From Rubripirellula sp. (GTDB lineage: Bacteria > Planctomycetota > Planctomycetia > Pirellulales > Pirellulaceae): DNA of 61,141 bases. Location: contig JAAXJB010000059.1 of NCBI GenBank assembly GCA_012270065.1, positions 1-61,141 on the forward strand, read 5' to 3'. Every line of letters starts with the position of its first letter. Position 1 is the stretch's first letter. Below, one piece after another: positions 51,852 to 61,083 of this stretch. Made by a program: the position numbers and the translations under genes. The notes under the pieces were generated by a model that saw only the letters and a program-made list of their open reading frames with translations, was not told the DNA's origin and did no database searches.

Positions 51852-52313
51852 TCAGGCCGTCACTCCGAGGATGGAGAATATTTTCTGCCAGAGGATGTCA
51901 AACAGGAAGAGGGAAATAGCGAGAAAGAAAATGGTGAAGATCACCACGATTGCGGCGCGAACCAGTTCATCCTTGCTTGGCCACGTCACTTTGTTCATTT
52001 CTGCTTCGACGGCGATCAGGAAATCCGCAAAGCTTGCAAGGTTGACAACTCGAAAGCCAAACCAGGCACCGAAGAGCAGGAGCAAGAAGGGAATTCCCTT
52101 TTCAACCCACTGCATTTCAGCGAAAGATCCACTGCCACGGAGTGTGCCATGCAATGACCAGCAACCCAAGCCGACAATCACCCAGATCGCCAACGCTGTG
52201 AGTTGCCGTACAATTCGCCCCTGCGTTGGCTTGTAGATTTTGGTTTTGGCAAGTTCGCCGAGCATGGTTCCGATCAATGAACCATTTTCGCTTGCCGCAA
52301 TGTCCTTTGACAC
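51852..52313 (-). CDS. secE: Preprotein translocase subunit SecE
   Basis: A 153-residue SecE with three membrane helices. The family signature is AEMNKVTWPSKDELVRAAIV, then the last helix VIFTIFFLAISLFLFDILWQKIF; two helices precede (ALAIWVIVGLGCWSL and GIPFLLLLFGAWFGFRVVNL). GTG 52313 is chosen because a strong Shine-Dalgarno AGGAG lies six bases before it; the open frame to 52499 runs through a 15-bp repeat array and is artefactual. SecE is part of SecYEG. The longer three-helix form with a soluble start is usual in some bacteria. Confidence 0.95.
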   Translation of the reverse strand: MSKDIAASENGSLIGTMLGELAKTKIYKPTQGRIVRQLTALAIWVIVGLGCWSLHGTLRGSGSFAEMQWVEKGIPFLLLLFGAWFGFRVVNLASFADFLIAVEAEMNKVTWPSKDELVRAAIVVIFTIFFLAISLFLFDILWQKIFSILGVTA

Positions 52314-52405
52314 CTGATGCTCCTGAATGTGTGTTGGATCGATCACCGGTCCCTGGTTTTCGATTTGCAATGATGCTGTTTTGCAGTAACGCTGGTTACG
52401 AACAC

Positions 52406-52465
52406 GCCATGTGTCTGTAAGCCATGTGTCTGTAAGCCGTATGTGTGTAAGCCGTGTGTCTGTCG
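52406..52465. repeat. Four degenerate 15-bp tandem repeats in the secE leader
   Basis: Four units (52406, 52421, 52436, 52451); the first two are identical (GCCATGTGTCTGTAA) and the last two differ at a few bases. The array lies between tRNA-Trp and the secE start, and creates the false N-terminal repeat in the long open frame. Confidence 0.9.
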
Positions 52466-52552
52466 TCAGTTGTGCGGCCTCCGTCAACCGGAAGAGCAAG
52501 CAGCTTGACGTTCTCTCTGTTCATTTCTGTGGAACTATTCTTCAGTACCAAG

Positions 52553-52625
52553 CAGGGGCGGAGGGACTTGAACCCGCAACCGCTGGTTTTGGAAACCAGT
52601 GCTCTGCCAATTGAGCTACACCCCT
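52553..52625 (-). tRNA. tRNA-Trp (anticodon CCA)
   Basis: Complete cloverleaf on the minus strand. Acceptor AGGGGTG pairs with CGCCCCT (one T-G wobble), discriminator G. Anticodon stem CTGGT/ACCAG with loop TTCCAAA gives CCA. T arm GGTTCAAGTCC. No encoded CCA end. It lies between tuf and secE, as in Thermus and several other phyla. Confidence 0.96.
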
Positions 52626-52767
52626 TCGCTCACGGGACCCTCAACGGGTGACCCGTGATCGTACAGGAAACGCCTTAAACAACCAATGACCAACGAAGTC
52701 AAAAGCCTCGCTGGTCATCAGAATTGTTGGCGATTTACCCATTTTCGCGTGAAAATCGGATCACGCT

Positions 52768-53964
52768 TTACTCAATGATCTTCGTGACCACACCGGAACC
52801 AACGGTTTTACCGCCTTCGCGAATGGCGAAGCGAACACCATCATCCATCGCGATCGGCTTGTGAAGTTCAACGTTCACTTTGACGTTGTCTCCAGGCATG
52901 CACATTTCTGCGCCGACCAGATCAGCGGTTCCTGTCACATCCGTGGTGCGGAAGTAGAACTGAGGGCGATATCCGCTGAAGAATGGCGTGTGACGGCCTC
53001 CTTCGTCTTTGCTCAGGCAGTAAACCTCAGCCTCGAATTTCGTGTGAGGAGTGATGCTGCCTGGTTTTGCCAGACACTGACCACGCTGGATGTCCTCACG
53101 CTTGACGCCGCGAAGCAGGCATCCGACGTTGTCACCCGAGCGTCCCTCGCCCATTTCCTTGCGGAACATTTCGACACCGGTGCAGGTCGTTTTGGTTGAT
53201 TCCGCGGTCAAGCCGACGATTTCAACCTCTTCACCGACCTTCACGATTCCACGCTCGATACGACCAGTGGCCACAGTACCACGACCCTCAATCGAGAAGA
53301 CGTCCTCAATTGCCATCAGGAATGGCTTGTCATCTTCACGAACCGGCTCAGGAATGTACTCGTCCAAAGCATCCATCAGATCACTGATGCACTTGCTTGC
53401 ATCTGGGTCTGCAGGATTGTTGTAGGCAGGCAGAGCCGAGCCACGGACAACAGGCACGTCGTCGCCAGGGAAGTCGTACTTGCTCAACAGTTCGCGAGCC
53501 TCAAGCTCGACCAGTTCAAGCAGTTCTTCGTCGTCGACGAGGTCACACTTGTTCAAGAACACAACGATGTAAGGCACACCCACCTGACGACCCAGCAGCA
53601 CGTGCTCTTTCGTCTGAGGCATGGGGCCGTCAGCAGCGGAGACGACCAGGATGGCGCCATCCATTTGGGCAGCACCGGTGATCATGTTCTTGATGAAGTC
53701 AGCGTGGCCGGGGCAGTCAATGTGGGCATAGTGACGGTTTTCCGTCTCGTACTCCACGTGAGCAACTGCAATGGTCACTGTTTTGGTATCGTCACGCACG
53801 GTACCGCCTTTGGCGATATCCGAGTAACCCTTCGCTTCGGCTAGGCCCTTGGCGGCTTGAACCGCAAGGATAGCACCGGTGGTGGTTGTTTTACCGTGGT
53901 CAATGTGGCCGATGGTCCCGACGTTTACGTGGGGCTTGGTCCGTTCAAAAGTTGCCTTAGCCAT
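52768..53964 (-). CDS. tuf: Elongation factor Tu
   Basis: A 398-residue GTPase that brings aminoacyl-tRNA to the ribosome. G motifs are visible: [13 protein letters not shown] (G1), [25 protein letters not shown] (G3) and [16 protein letters not shown] (G4). The C-terminal half has [24 protein letters not shown] and [22 protein letters not shown] 53964 ([16 protein letters not shown]) is the family start; the open frame to 53994 adds nothing. The gene follows four tRNA genes and precedes tRNA-Trp. Confidence 0.98.
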   Translation of the reverse strand: MAKATFERTKPHVNVGTIGHIDHGKTTTTGAILAVQAAKGLAEAKGYSDIAKGGTVRDDTKTVTIAVAHVEYETENRHYAHIDCPGHADFIKNMITGAAQMDGAILVVSAADGPMPQTKEHVLLGRQVGVPYIVVFLNKCDLVDDEELLELVELEARELLSKYDFPGDDVPVVRGSALPAYNNPADPDASKCISDLMDALDEYIPEPVREDDKPFLMAIEDVFSIEGRGTVATGRIERGIVKVGEEVEIVGLTAESTKTTCTGVEMFRKEMGEGRSGDNVGCLLRGVKREDIQRGQCLAKPGSITPHTKFEAEVYCLSKDEGGRHTPFFSGYRPQFYFRTTDVTGTADLVGAEMCMPGDNVKVNVELHKPIAMDDGVRFAIREGGKTVGSGVVTKIIE

Positions 53965-54326
53965 TTCTAATTCACCTGCATCCGACCGTGCCATGTACTG
54001 CCCAGAGATACGCTCCGGATCAGCCCAAATTGAAGACGCCCGCGTTCACACCCACGGTTTGCCCGTCGCCAATTCAGCAGCGTTGGTCTAGCTCGTTCAA
54101 ACAGTATTGAAACGAATGTCAAAATCACGTCCCCCACTGTGGGAAACGCTGTCTACACAAAAGTTTTTCTCTCAAGCCACCGCATCTGATTACAGTTGCT
54201 AGATTTGATGGCCATAGTTGTTGCGGAATCGCACGTTTCTTGCAATCACTGATTGGCAAAATCTGGGGAAATCCCAGCATTCCCATCCAATTTGAAAGCA
54301 AGGTCCTGAGCTTGCCGCCGCCAAAG
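53965..54326. other. Leader region between tRNA-Thr(GGT) and tuf
   Basis: About 360 bases without a gene between the last tRNA and tuf. A perfect -35-like TTGACA (minus strand, around 54116-54121) lies here but I see no good -10 at the usual distance. An own promoter or processing site for tuf is likely. Confidence 0.4.
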
Positions 54327-54398
<72 letters not shown>

Positions 54399-54407
54399 TG
54401 GTTGACA

Positions 54408-54478
54408 AGCGGGTGAAGGGAATCGAACCCTCGTATTCAGCTTGGAAGGCTGCTGCTCTACCATTGAGCTACACCCGC
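54408..54478 (-). tRNA. tRNA-Gly (anticodon TCC)
   Basis: Cloverleaf on the minus strand. Acceptor GCGGGTG/CACCCGC, discriminator T. Anticodon loop CTTCCAA gives TCC; the outermost anticodon-stem pair is a G-A mismatch, so the stem is four pairs. T arm GGTTCGATTCC. CCA is not encoded. Position matches glyT of the E. coli tufB operon. Confidence 0.95.
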
Positions 54479-54644
54479 GAGAAGAGGCTTTGAGAAGGTC
54501 GATGGTGACGAAAAAATCGCCAGCTGTCTATCCTCGTCATGCTTCTTCTGAATTCGTCATTTTTGAACCAATCATCGAAACACCGCGATCAGTGTTCGAT
54601 TTTTGCAGAGACAGTGGTCGGCAGTTCATGCGTCTTATCTGAAG

Positions 54645-54726
54645 TGGGGGCTACAGGATTTGAACCTGTGTAGGCGTAGCCAACGGATTTACAGTCCGCC
54701 CCCTTTAACCACTCGGGCAAACCCCC
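54645..54726 (-). tRNA. tRNA-Tyr (anticodon GTA)
   Basis: Class II tRNA of 82 bases with a long variable arm (TTGGCTACGCCTA region). Acceptor GGGGGTT pairs with AGCCCCC, discriminator A. Anticodon stem GCGGA/TCCGT holds loop CTGTAAA, giving GTA. CCA is not encoded. Position matches tyrU of the E. coli tufB operon. Confidence 0.95.
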
Positions 54727-54828
54727 AAATTATTTCGCTTCTGTCTCCCGGACACTGCCGTTTGCTCTGCTGTTTCGGCTTGTTTCCTTTCCTGATTCGG
54801 TCGGATTTTTGTATTTCTCTTGAAAAAG

Positions 54829-54901
54829 AGCCAGCGGAGGGATTCGAACCCGCGACCGGCTGATTACAAATCAGCTGCTCTGCCAACTGAGCTACGCTGG
54901 C
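54829..54901 (-). tRNA. tRNA-Thr (anticodon TGT)
   Basis: Cloverleaf on the minus strand. Acceptor GCCAGCG/CGCTGGC, discriminator T. Anticodon stem GCTGA/TCAGC holds loop TTTGTAA, giving TGT. T arm GGTTCGAATCC. CCA is not encoded. It is the first gene of the tRNA-tuf operon, as thrU in E. coli. Confidence 0.96.
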
Positions 54902-55366
54902 AAGTTGTTGTCAGTCAATGACTTACAACTTACGTTCATGTGGATTCACCAACCGTGTTGCAATCGCTTCTGAGACCAATCAAGGCCTCTCAGAACCCTC
55001 ATCAAGAGTTCAGCTGAACCGGAAGGTTCGCCACATGAGGCGGGGAGTGTACCAAATGTTCGGTTTGGGTCTAGATCAGCTGAGCGGATATTGTCCCCAA
55101 GTTTTGACAATGTTGGTTGATTCTGCCTTTGTAAGCCCGTGATGCGCCGGTTTTTGGCACTGGACTCGGGTGTGCTGGTCTCGGGTGAGCTGGTCGAGGG
55201 CACTGGCGATCCCGCAGTCAGCCCGCATGATGTGCCCGCAGCAAATCTGCTGCTCACCATGGGGGGCGAGTGATCCGCCGAGGCCGGGAAACAGCGTGAA
55301 GACGCCTGTAACGATGTTGCTGGCAAAGTCGGCCTGCATCGCATGTTGCTGCCCACCAATCGCAAA
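54902..55366. other. Intergenic region upstream of the tRNA-tuf operon
   Basis: About 465 bases between the kinase end and tRNA-Thr, both on the minus strand. The promoter of the tRNA-tuf operon must lie here; no clear -35/-10 pair is visible. A minus-strand open frame (55076-55339) is Cys/His-rich but matches nothing I know. Confidence 0.4.
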
Positions 55367-56332
55367 TCACTCAATTGCCCGCATCTCAGCGATCATTTCC
55401 CGCATGGACTGATAACGGTCTGATGGTCGTTTCTGCAGTGCTCTGGTAACGACTTCGTCAGCTTTCTGGGGGATTCCCCGATTCGGCGATCGGACACTCG
55501 GTGGATCAATCTGAAGATTCTTGATGTTGTTGAATGTCTCATCGATGGTCCGACCTCGAAATGGTTCTCGAATCGCGAGCACCTCGTACAGGCAAACACC
55601 CGCGCTGAAAATATCGCTGCGTTCGTCGAGAGAGCGATTTCCCTGGACCTGTTCGGGTGACATGTACAAGGGCGTCCCGGGACGCTGACCTCCCGCTGTC
55701 AGGGTTTGCAATTGCTGGTTTTCCTGTTCGGGTGACTTCAGTACGCTTCGCCCGAGCGGCTCGTTGTCGTCTGCGTGACCCCAGACTTTGGCGACGCCCC
55801 AATCGAGCAGGATGACCTCACCGAAATTTCCTACCCAAATGTTTTCCGGTTTCACATCACGATGGATCACTCCGCGAGCATGTGCATAAGCCAGTGCCTG
55901 ACAGGCGTCAGCGACAATTTCGATCCTGCGCAGCACTGGGAATGCCGCCGTTGTCGCTTCGTCACCGTTTGCGATTCGCTTCAGGATTTCAAATAGATTT
56001 TCTCCCGAAATCCGTTTCATGACAAAAAAGACACCTTGTTGGGCATCTTCCCCGATCTCGTAGACCGGGACGGTGTTGGGGTGTTGTAATTGTGCGGTCA
56101 CACGAGCTTCGCGAAGCAGTCGTCGTCGTTCACGGCGATCATGGCGAATTTCGGGTGGCAGTGTCTTGATTGCAACGGTGCGCCCGGCGACTGGGTCGAA
56201 GCAGGATCTCAGCGTTGCGCAGCCTCCCTGAGCCATGTCGCGGAAACCCGTGTAGCGTCCCAGGCCCGGAGCCAGGTTCTTGGGCAGGTCGGGGTCGGTT
56301 CCCGAAAGAATGATGTTCGGTTCGCTTTGCAT
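55367..56332 (-). CDS. Serine/threonine protein kinase (DWG subtype)
   Basis: A 321-residue Hanks-type kinase. Order of motifs: MAQGGCATLRSCFD (glycine-rich loop region), VAIKTLP (Lys), HARGVIHRDVKPENI with Asp159 (catalytic loop), LLDWGVAKVWG in place of DFG, PGTPLYMSPEQV (activation-segment APE as SPE) and SDIFSAGVCLYEV. ATG 56332 is chosen because the kinase domain starts 40 residues later; the open frame to 56575 runs through the glnA terminator and is not coding. It has no membrane helix or sensory domain. Its C-terminus ends right after the domain, and the gene stands between glnA and the tRNA genes. Confidence 0.92.
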   Translation of the reverse strand: MQSEPNIILSGTDPDLPKNLAPGLGRYTGFRDMAQGGCATLRSCFDPVAGRTVAIKTLPPEIRHDRRERRRLLREARVTAQLQHPNTVPVYEIGEDAQQGVFFVMKRISGENLFEILKRIANGDEATTAAFPVLRRIEIVADACQALAYAHARGVIHRDVKPENIWVGNFGEVILLDWGVAKVWGHADDNEPLGRSVLKSPEQENQQLQTLTAGGQRPGTPLYMSPEQVQGNRSLDERSDIFSAGVCLYEVLAIREPFRGRTIDETFNNIKNLQIDPPSVRSPNRGIPQKADEVVTRALQKRPSDRYQSMREMIAEMRAIE

Positions 56333-56410
56333 CACAACAGTATACCGCGAGGTGGTTGGCCCAACCTGATTGACAGTGTCCTGCTTCCGGGGCCAGCAGT
56401 AAATGAGCAC

Positions 56411-56443
56411 AAAAAAACCCGGCAATGCAATCGCATTGCCGGG
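56411..56443 (-). terminator. Rho-independent terminator of glnA
   Basis: A perfect 11-bp GC-rich stem (56418-56428 against 56433-56443) with a 4-base loop, followed on the minus strand by seven T. It lies 29 bases after the glutamine synthetase stop. Confidence 0.93.
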
Positions 56444-56472
56444 AATCTGGGTCACAGTCGACTGAGTTGAAC

Positions 56473-57498
56473 TCAGACGGCTGCAGAAATGTCTGCGTTC
56501 TTGACCGTGGTCACAATCGCGCTGGCGACCATGTATGGGTCTGCGTTGGATGCAGGACGACGATCTTCCAGCCAACCTTTCCAGCCCGCTTCTACGGTAT
56601 GGATTGGAATCCGGATCGATGCACCACGGTCCGAAACACCATAGCTGAACATGTCGATCGATTGAGTTTCGTGCAGGCCAGTCAAACGCTGATCGTTGTC
56701 TGCACCATAGACGTCGATGTGGTGCTTGATACGAGGTTCGAATGCCTGACAGACGGCATCGTAAACTTCTTTGCTGCCACAGGTACGCAGTGTGGTGTTG
56801 CTGAAGTTGGCGTGCATGCCGCTGCCATTCCAGTCACCTTTGACTGGTTTTGGCTGCCAGTTGATCGCCATGTCGTATCGCTCTGCAACTCGTTCGAGCA
56901 GGTAGCGTGCGATCCAGATCTGGTCGCCGGCCTCTTTGGCACCTTTGGCGAAAATCTGGAATTCCCATTGACCCATCATCACTTCGGCGTTGATGCCTTC
57001 GACATTGAGTCCGGCTTCGAGGCACATTTCCAAGTGCTCTTCAACGATTTCGCGACCCACTGCTTTTCCCTGTCCAACGCTGCAGTAATACGGCCCTTGT
57101 GGAGCGGGGTAACCTTCTGCGGGGAATCCGATTGGCTTGTTGAACTCTGGGTTCCAGATCGTGTATTCCTGCTCAAAACCGAACCAGAAATCATTGTCGT
57201 CGTCGGCAATGGTTGCTCGGCCGTTTGTTTTGTGGGGGTTGCCCTCACTATCAAGCACTTCGCACATCACGAGGAAGCCTGTTCCCAGACGACCTGGATC
57301 GGGAACGCAGTAGACTGGTTTGAGCAAGCAGTCGCTTGATCCGCCTGGAGCTTGTTCGGTGGATGAACCATCAAAGCACCACAGTGGAGCATCTTCGACC
57401 TTGCCACTGAAATCGTCAACGATTTTTGTCTTGCTGCGAAGGCTCTGCGTCGGCTGGTAGCCGTCGAGCCAGATATACTCCAACTTGCACTTGGTCAT
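56473..57498 (-). CDS. Glutamine synthetase, type II (GSII)
   Basis: A 341-residue enzyme that joins ammonia to glutamate with ATP. Its length and motifs fit the eukaryotic-like GSII class (GlnII), not the larger GSI: LEYIWLDGYQPTQSLRSKT, WCFDGSSTEQAPGGSSDCLLKPV, FWFGFEQEYTIWN (metal Glu), GINAEVMMGQWEFQIF, NWQPKPVKGDWNGSGMHANFS and HETQSIDMFSYGVSDRGASIRIP. GSII lacks the adenylylation Tyr loop of GSI, so control is probably at transcription. A strong terminator follows. The long leader holds an inverted repeat at 57541-57580. Confidence 0.95.
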   Translation of the reverse strand: MTKCKLEYIWLDGYQPTQSLRSKTKIVDDFSGKVEDAPLWCFDGSSTEQAPGGSSDCLLKPVYCVPDPGRLGTGFLVMCEVLDSEGNPHKTNGRATIADDDNDFWFGFEQEYTIWNPEFNKPIGFPAEGYPAPQGPYYCSVGQGKAVGREIVEEHLEMCLEAGLNVEGINAEVMMGQWEFQIFAKGAKEAGDQIWIARYLLERVAERYDMAINWQPKPVKGDWNGSGMHANFSNTTLRTCGSKEVYDAVCQAFEPRIKHHIDVYGADNDQRLTGLHETQSIDMFSYGVSDRGASIRIPIHTVEAGWKGWLEDRRPASNADPYMVASAIVTTVKNADISAAV

Positions 57499-58554
57499 AA
57501 AACTGATTCCCTCTAATGAATCTGATTCGGTTGAACTCTTGCGGTGATTGCTCGCCCTCAGGCCGCTTTGACATCACCGCACTTTGAATAATTTCCTACG
57601 CAAATCTACCTACCACACCCAGCACCAGCTGTCGCCGAACGGACGTGCAACCGGAAGAGACATGACGCCGATCCCTCACGCGTTGCCTTTCGGAAGCTCT
57701 AAAAATAACCAAATTCCCGCCCAGCGAAAGAGCTACCAAGCACTTGTGACAAAGCAACTCGATCAGGGTAGCCTTGACGAACGTGCGGAAGATCGGGGTT
57801 GTCATGATCACTCGCCACACTGTGCGGGGTTTGATTTTTGCCATTTGCATTTGACGCAAAACGATGAATCACCCCGGTGCGTGCGTTTTTTTCACGCAGC
57901 ATTGTTTCAAGGGGAGACTGCACGCCAGTGTACCGCCGGCTCAGAGGACCGCTTCATCTGTGCTATTTGCTTCTTTTGAGCATCTGTCGGCTCGCGGCAG
58001 AGGTGCTTCCGCGGTCAGCAACACGGCTTGGGGCTCAGAAAACTCTTTTCCATCCAGATTCATCGGCTCGTTTGTCCGGATCGATATCGCAGCCTCGAAC
58101 AACGAAAACAGCTCCGGTCACTTGTGTTGGTGGGACTCTTTCAGATTTTCTAAATCGCATTTGTTGCTGCCTGCCGAAATTGGATGCGAAAAAAGTCGAT
58201 GCGGCCGTGCTTTGATTCGCAGCGGGCACGAGAGATGAAAGTGGCCGAGATCAATATGCTCCGTCAGGCACAAGCCTTTGATGTTTTCCTGATTGAACTC
58301 TTCTCGACGCACCTTACGGTCTATCTGGTTGGTGTTGCCGCCTTGCCATGGCGAAAGTCGTCTATGATCCGGACTCCACTGGCGTTCTAATGCGGGCACA
58401 TGATCGTTGTCGGTCCGTTTGCAGAAATTTTGATGGGGACCTTCTCTCGAAGGCAAACGAGCAAAGCCGATCAACTGACTCATTACGCCGTGAATCCCTC
58501 AGAATCTCTGAGAATCCCTGATTATTAGCTGCAAACTTCTGGAGCGAGGTCGCG
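57499..58554. other. 1-kb region without a recognisable gene
   Basis: About 1050 bases between glnA and the next plus-strand gene. Several frames (57596-57859, 57864-58238, 58118-58483) are open but their composition is poor in typical coding signals and no family can be seen. It must hold the glnA promoter (minus) and that of the membrane-protein gene (plus). It may contain a decayed gene or a regulatory RNA. Confidence 0.4.
57541..57580. promoter_or_regulatory. Inverted repeat in the glnA leader
   Basis: GCGGTGAT (57541-57548) and ATCACCGC (57573-57580) are perfect arms 24 bases apart, about 43 bases upstream of the glnA start. It could be an operator or a hairpin in the leader transcript; the inner 24 bases are not symmetric. 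Confidence 0.3.
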
Positions 58555-59157
58555 ATGTCCATTAGTCCAAACGATTCCTTCGACAGTGATTTTTCCAACG
58601 ATGGTGGCATTCAAACCGCTCCGGCATCGAAGTCTTCATCGAAGAAAGGCTGTCTGATTGGAGCTCTGGTTGCGTTTCTGGTGCTGATGTTGGTTTGCTG
58701 TGGTGGCATATTGTTCCTCTTCTACTTTGGGCAAAACGCTTTGGGAGAGTTGGTCGTCGTTCAAGTGGAAAACGACCCCGCCATCGTCGAGCACATTGGC
58801 AGCATCGAATCATGCTCGCTCGATTTTGGGGCAACCGCGGCAGCAGCGGAAGCGGCTGAGCAGCCAGGTGATACGACGCCGATGGCGTTTCAGCTTGAGG
58901 GCTCAAAGGGAGAGGGGACTCTTCTGATGATGCCGGCTTCGAAATCAGGTGATCCGAATAACTTCAGTTCCGGAACATTGGTCCTGCCATCGGGGGAACG
59001 AATCCCGCTGCAACAGTTGGGGCAGGGGTCGCCCGACTTAGAAGAATTGGGTGTGGATGATGAATTTGATCTGGATGATTTGATTGACGTGGGTGACGCT
59101 GAGCCTGCACCCGCGGAAGGTTCACCCGATGACGGTGACGGAACATCGCCAAACTAG
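58555..59157 (+). CDS. Membrane protein with Coa1-like domain (copy A)
   Basis: A 200-residue protein: a polar 32-residue start (Ser/Asp-rich, then SSSKKGC), one membrane helix (LIGALVAFLVLMLVCCGGILFLFYF), then about 75 residues beginning VENDPAIVEHIGSIESCSLDFG and ending EGSKGEGTLLMMP and FSSGTLVLPSGERIPLQ. This matches the general Coa1 (cytochrome oxidase assembly protein 1) pattern: V-x-NP/DPAV-x-x-hLG, then GPKGKG-like turn, then a strand pair. An acidic tail with DDEFDLDDLID follows. The next membrane gene carries the same domain and tail behind a different membrane module. Confidence 0.7.
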   Translation: MSISPNDSFDSDFSNDGGIQTAPASKSSSKKGCLIGALVAFLVLMLVCCGGILFLFYFGQNALGELVVVQVENDPAIVEHIGSIESCSLDFGATAAAAEAAEQPGDTTPMAFQLEGSKGEGTLLMMPASKSGDPNNFSSGTLVLPSGERIPLQQLGQGSPDLEELGVDDEFDLDDLIDVGDAEPAPAEGSPDDGDGTSPN

Positions 59158-59449
59158 GGCCGGAATTGGATGCCCGTAGGCGAGGTCGAGTTGCCGGCTC
59201 AGTGCTTTGTTTCCGGTTGCCTCCGTTCAGTTTTCAGCGAAATCAGACGTGTAGCAGTTTTACTTTGAATTGGCTGTCATGCTCGTTGATCTTGTGTAGG
59301 TGTTGATCAGGGAAACCAAATTCCTGTGACTCGATATACAGGGCCACTCATGTCAGTTCACCCCGCTTCACGCTTGGTAGCATTAAAATGCTCAGATACT
59401 TTTTCATGCGAATACTGCTTGCAACCTTACGCTCAACGGGAACCGCGAC

Positions 59450-60163
59450 ATGAATCAAACCAATACAAATCAGGTAGGAGATCTGCCACAAGGGCTGGCT
59501 GTTGCTTCCATGGTTGCTGGGATTCTCTCTCTGCTTGGGTGCAGCATGTTCGCAGCGATTCCGGCAATTGTTTGTGGTCATATCGGTGTCAGGCAGGCTG
59601 ATCGAGGTGAGGCCTCCGGAAAAGGGATGGCAATGGCAGGGCTCATCATGGGCTACATCTCACTGGCGGTGACATTGATCATCGTCGCCATTTATGTGGT
59701 CTTTTTCATACTTCTTGCCACGGCTGGTGTAGCGGCTGTTTCCATGGCTAACGAGTTGTTGGGCGACAGTGTCATTTTCGCGGTGGAAAATGACCCGGCG
59801 ATTGTGGAGCACATTGGGGACATCGAGTCCTGTTCTCTCGTTCTTGGCGAGACCGCCAAAGCTGCTGAAGCAGCAGAGCAGCCAGGTGATTCAACGCCGC
59901 TGGTTTTTCAAATCGAGGGTTCAAAGGGAAAGGCAACTCTTTTGATGACACCCAGGCCAGGGTCATCGAACGCTTTCAGTTCTGGAACATTGGTTTTAGA
60001 CTCGGGGAAATCAATCCCGTTACAGCCTTTGGAGCAGAGTCCATTTGATATGGAGGGTCTGGACCTTGATGATGAATTTGATTTGGATGATTTGATTGAT
60101 GAGGGTGACACCAGTTCGCTTGACATAGAAGCGGGGCGTGGCGTTGCTATTGCCGGTCTGTGA
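59450..60163 (+). CDS. DUF4190-type membrane protein with Coa1-like domain (copy B)
   Basis: A 237-residue protein. Residues about 15-110 are a DUF4190-like module with helices LAVASMVAGILSLLGCSMFAAIPAIVCGHIGVRQ and MAMAGLIMGYISLAVTLIIVAIYVVFFILL, including the typical GHIGVRQADRGEASGKGMAMAG turn. Then VENDPAIVEHIGDIESCSLVLG, EGSKGKATLLMTP and FSSGTLVLDSGKSIPLQ repeat copy A almost residue by residue, followed by DDEFDLDDLIDEGD. Spacing between the two genes is 292 bases. The shared domain with different membrane parts shows domain shuffling. Shine-Dalgarno is weak. Confidence 0.7.
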   Translation: MNQTNTNQVGDLPQGLAVASMVAGILSLLGCSMFAAIPAIVCGHIGVRQADRGEASGKGMAMAGLIMGYISLAVTLIIVAIYVVFFILLATAGVAAVSMANELLGDSVIFAVENDPAIVEHIGDIESCSLVLGETAKAAEAAEQPGDSTPLVFQIEGSKGKATLLMTPRPGSSNAFSSGTLVLDSGKSIPLQPLEQSPFDMEGLDLDDEFDLDDLIDEGDTSSLDIEAGRGVAIAGL

Positions 60164-60470
60164 TCGGGGGAGTCAGGCTTTCCGGATGCGGGCGGGTATG
60201 ACAGCGAATCAAGCTCGCCCGCGTATTTCTGGTTGTCACACCTTTCCAAGGCTCCATTGCAGGCGCGGCCTTATCGTAGATACTGTGAAACAAGCAGCAC
60301 GAACCCTGCCGCCAGGGGAATCGGCATCTGCCGCGTGTTAAGACACTCAAGGGTTGTGACCGCTGCACATGCCGTCCCACGAATAGAACCTCTTATGGCA
60401 ATGCTCCAGAGCAGATTTTTTTTGGCTCACCGCGGGCAAGTCAAACATCAACGAAGGAAACTGATTAGCG
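60164..60470. other. Intergenic region before the cyclophilin gene
   Basis: About 300 bases without a gene. AGGAA near 60458-60462 serves as Shine-Dalgarno for the cyclophilin. Confidence 0.4.
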
Positions 60471-60911
60471 ATGAAACAGGCAATTTTTGAGACAAGTAAG
60501 GGAACGATTCGACTCGAACTCTTCGAAGACAAGACTCCCAAGACTGTCGATAACTTTGAGTCTTTGTGCGAAAAACAGTTTTATGATGGATTGACTTTTC
60601 ACCGTGTGATTCCTGACTTCATGATCCAGGGCGGATGTCCCGAGGGCACGGGAACCGGCGGACCAGGTTACAGATTCGAGGATGAATTCCATCCTGAGCT
60701 CAAGCATGACGGTCCCGGCGTTCTTTCCATGGCCAACGCTGGACCGAATACGAATGGATCGCAGTTTTTTATCACTCACGTCCCCTGCCCTCACCTCGAC
60801 GGTCGCCACAGTGTTTTTGGCAAGGTGCTGGAGGGACAGGATGTTGTCGACTCCATCGAGCAGGGTGACATCATGACCACGGTACGCGTCGTTGGTGATG
60901 AGGATGGTTGA
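60471..60911 (+). CDS. Peptidyl-prolyl cis-trans isomerase, cyclophilin type (PpiB-like)
   Basis: A 146-residue cytoplasmic cyclophilin without a signal peptide. The active-site run is [37 protein letters not shown] with the catalytic Arg in HRVI, then [39 protein letters not shown]. The length is slightly under E. coli PpiB. It catalyses proline isomerisation in folding proteins. Shine-Dalgarno AAGGAAA precedes the ATG. Confidence 0.93.
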   Translation: MKQAIFETSKGTIRLELFEDKTPKTVDNFESLCEKQFYDGLTFHRVIPDFMIQGGCPEGTGTGGPGYRFEDEFHPELKHDGPGVLSMANAGPNTNGSQFFITHVPCPHLDGRHSVFGKVLEGQDVVDSIEQGDIMTTVRVVGDEDG

Positions 60912-61083
60912 GCTGGCAAAGTGACCAACGCCATCGTCATGAACTGAAATCGGGCATGGATGGGGAAAGCAGGCCAGGTTTTCGGCAAGACGCCGGTTTG
61001 TAGTGCACCGAAGCTCGCCCGCTCAACTGCGCAATCGGTGTTGAGCGAAGCTTTGTCATAGAATCTGTTGCCAGCGTGCCCCC

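Noticed and set aside
52314-52499. Extended N-terminus of SecE with a repeated TDTWLTDTW motif
   Set aside because: It comes from a 15-bp tandem repeat in the leader; a strong Shine-Dalgarno marks GTG 52313 as the start.
52686-52718. Possible terminator hairpin after tuf
   Set aside because: Arms pair imperfectly and no T run follows on the minus strand.
56333-56575. Longer N-terminus of the protein kinase
   Set aside because: This stretch runs through the glnA terminator hairpin and overlaps the end of glnA; composition is not protein-like.
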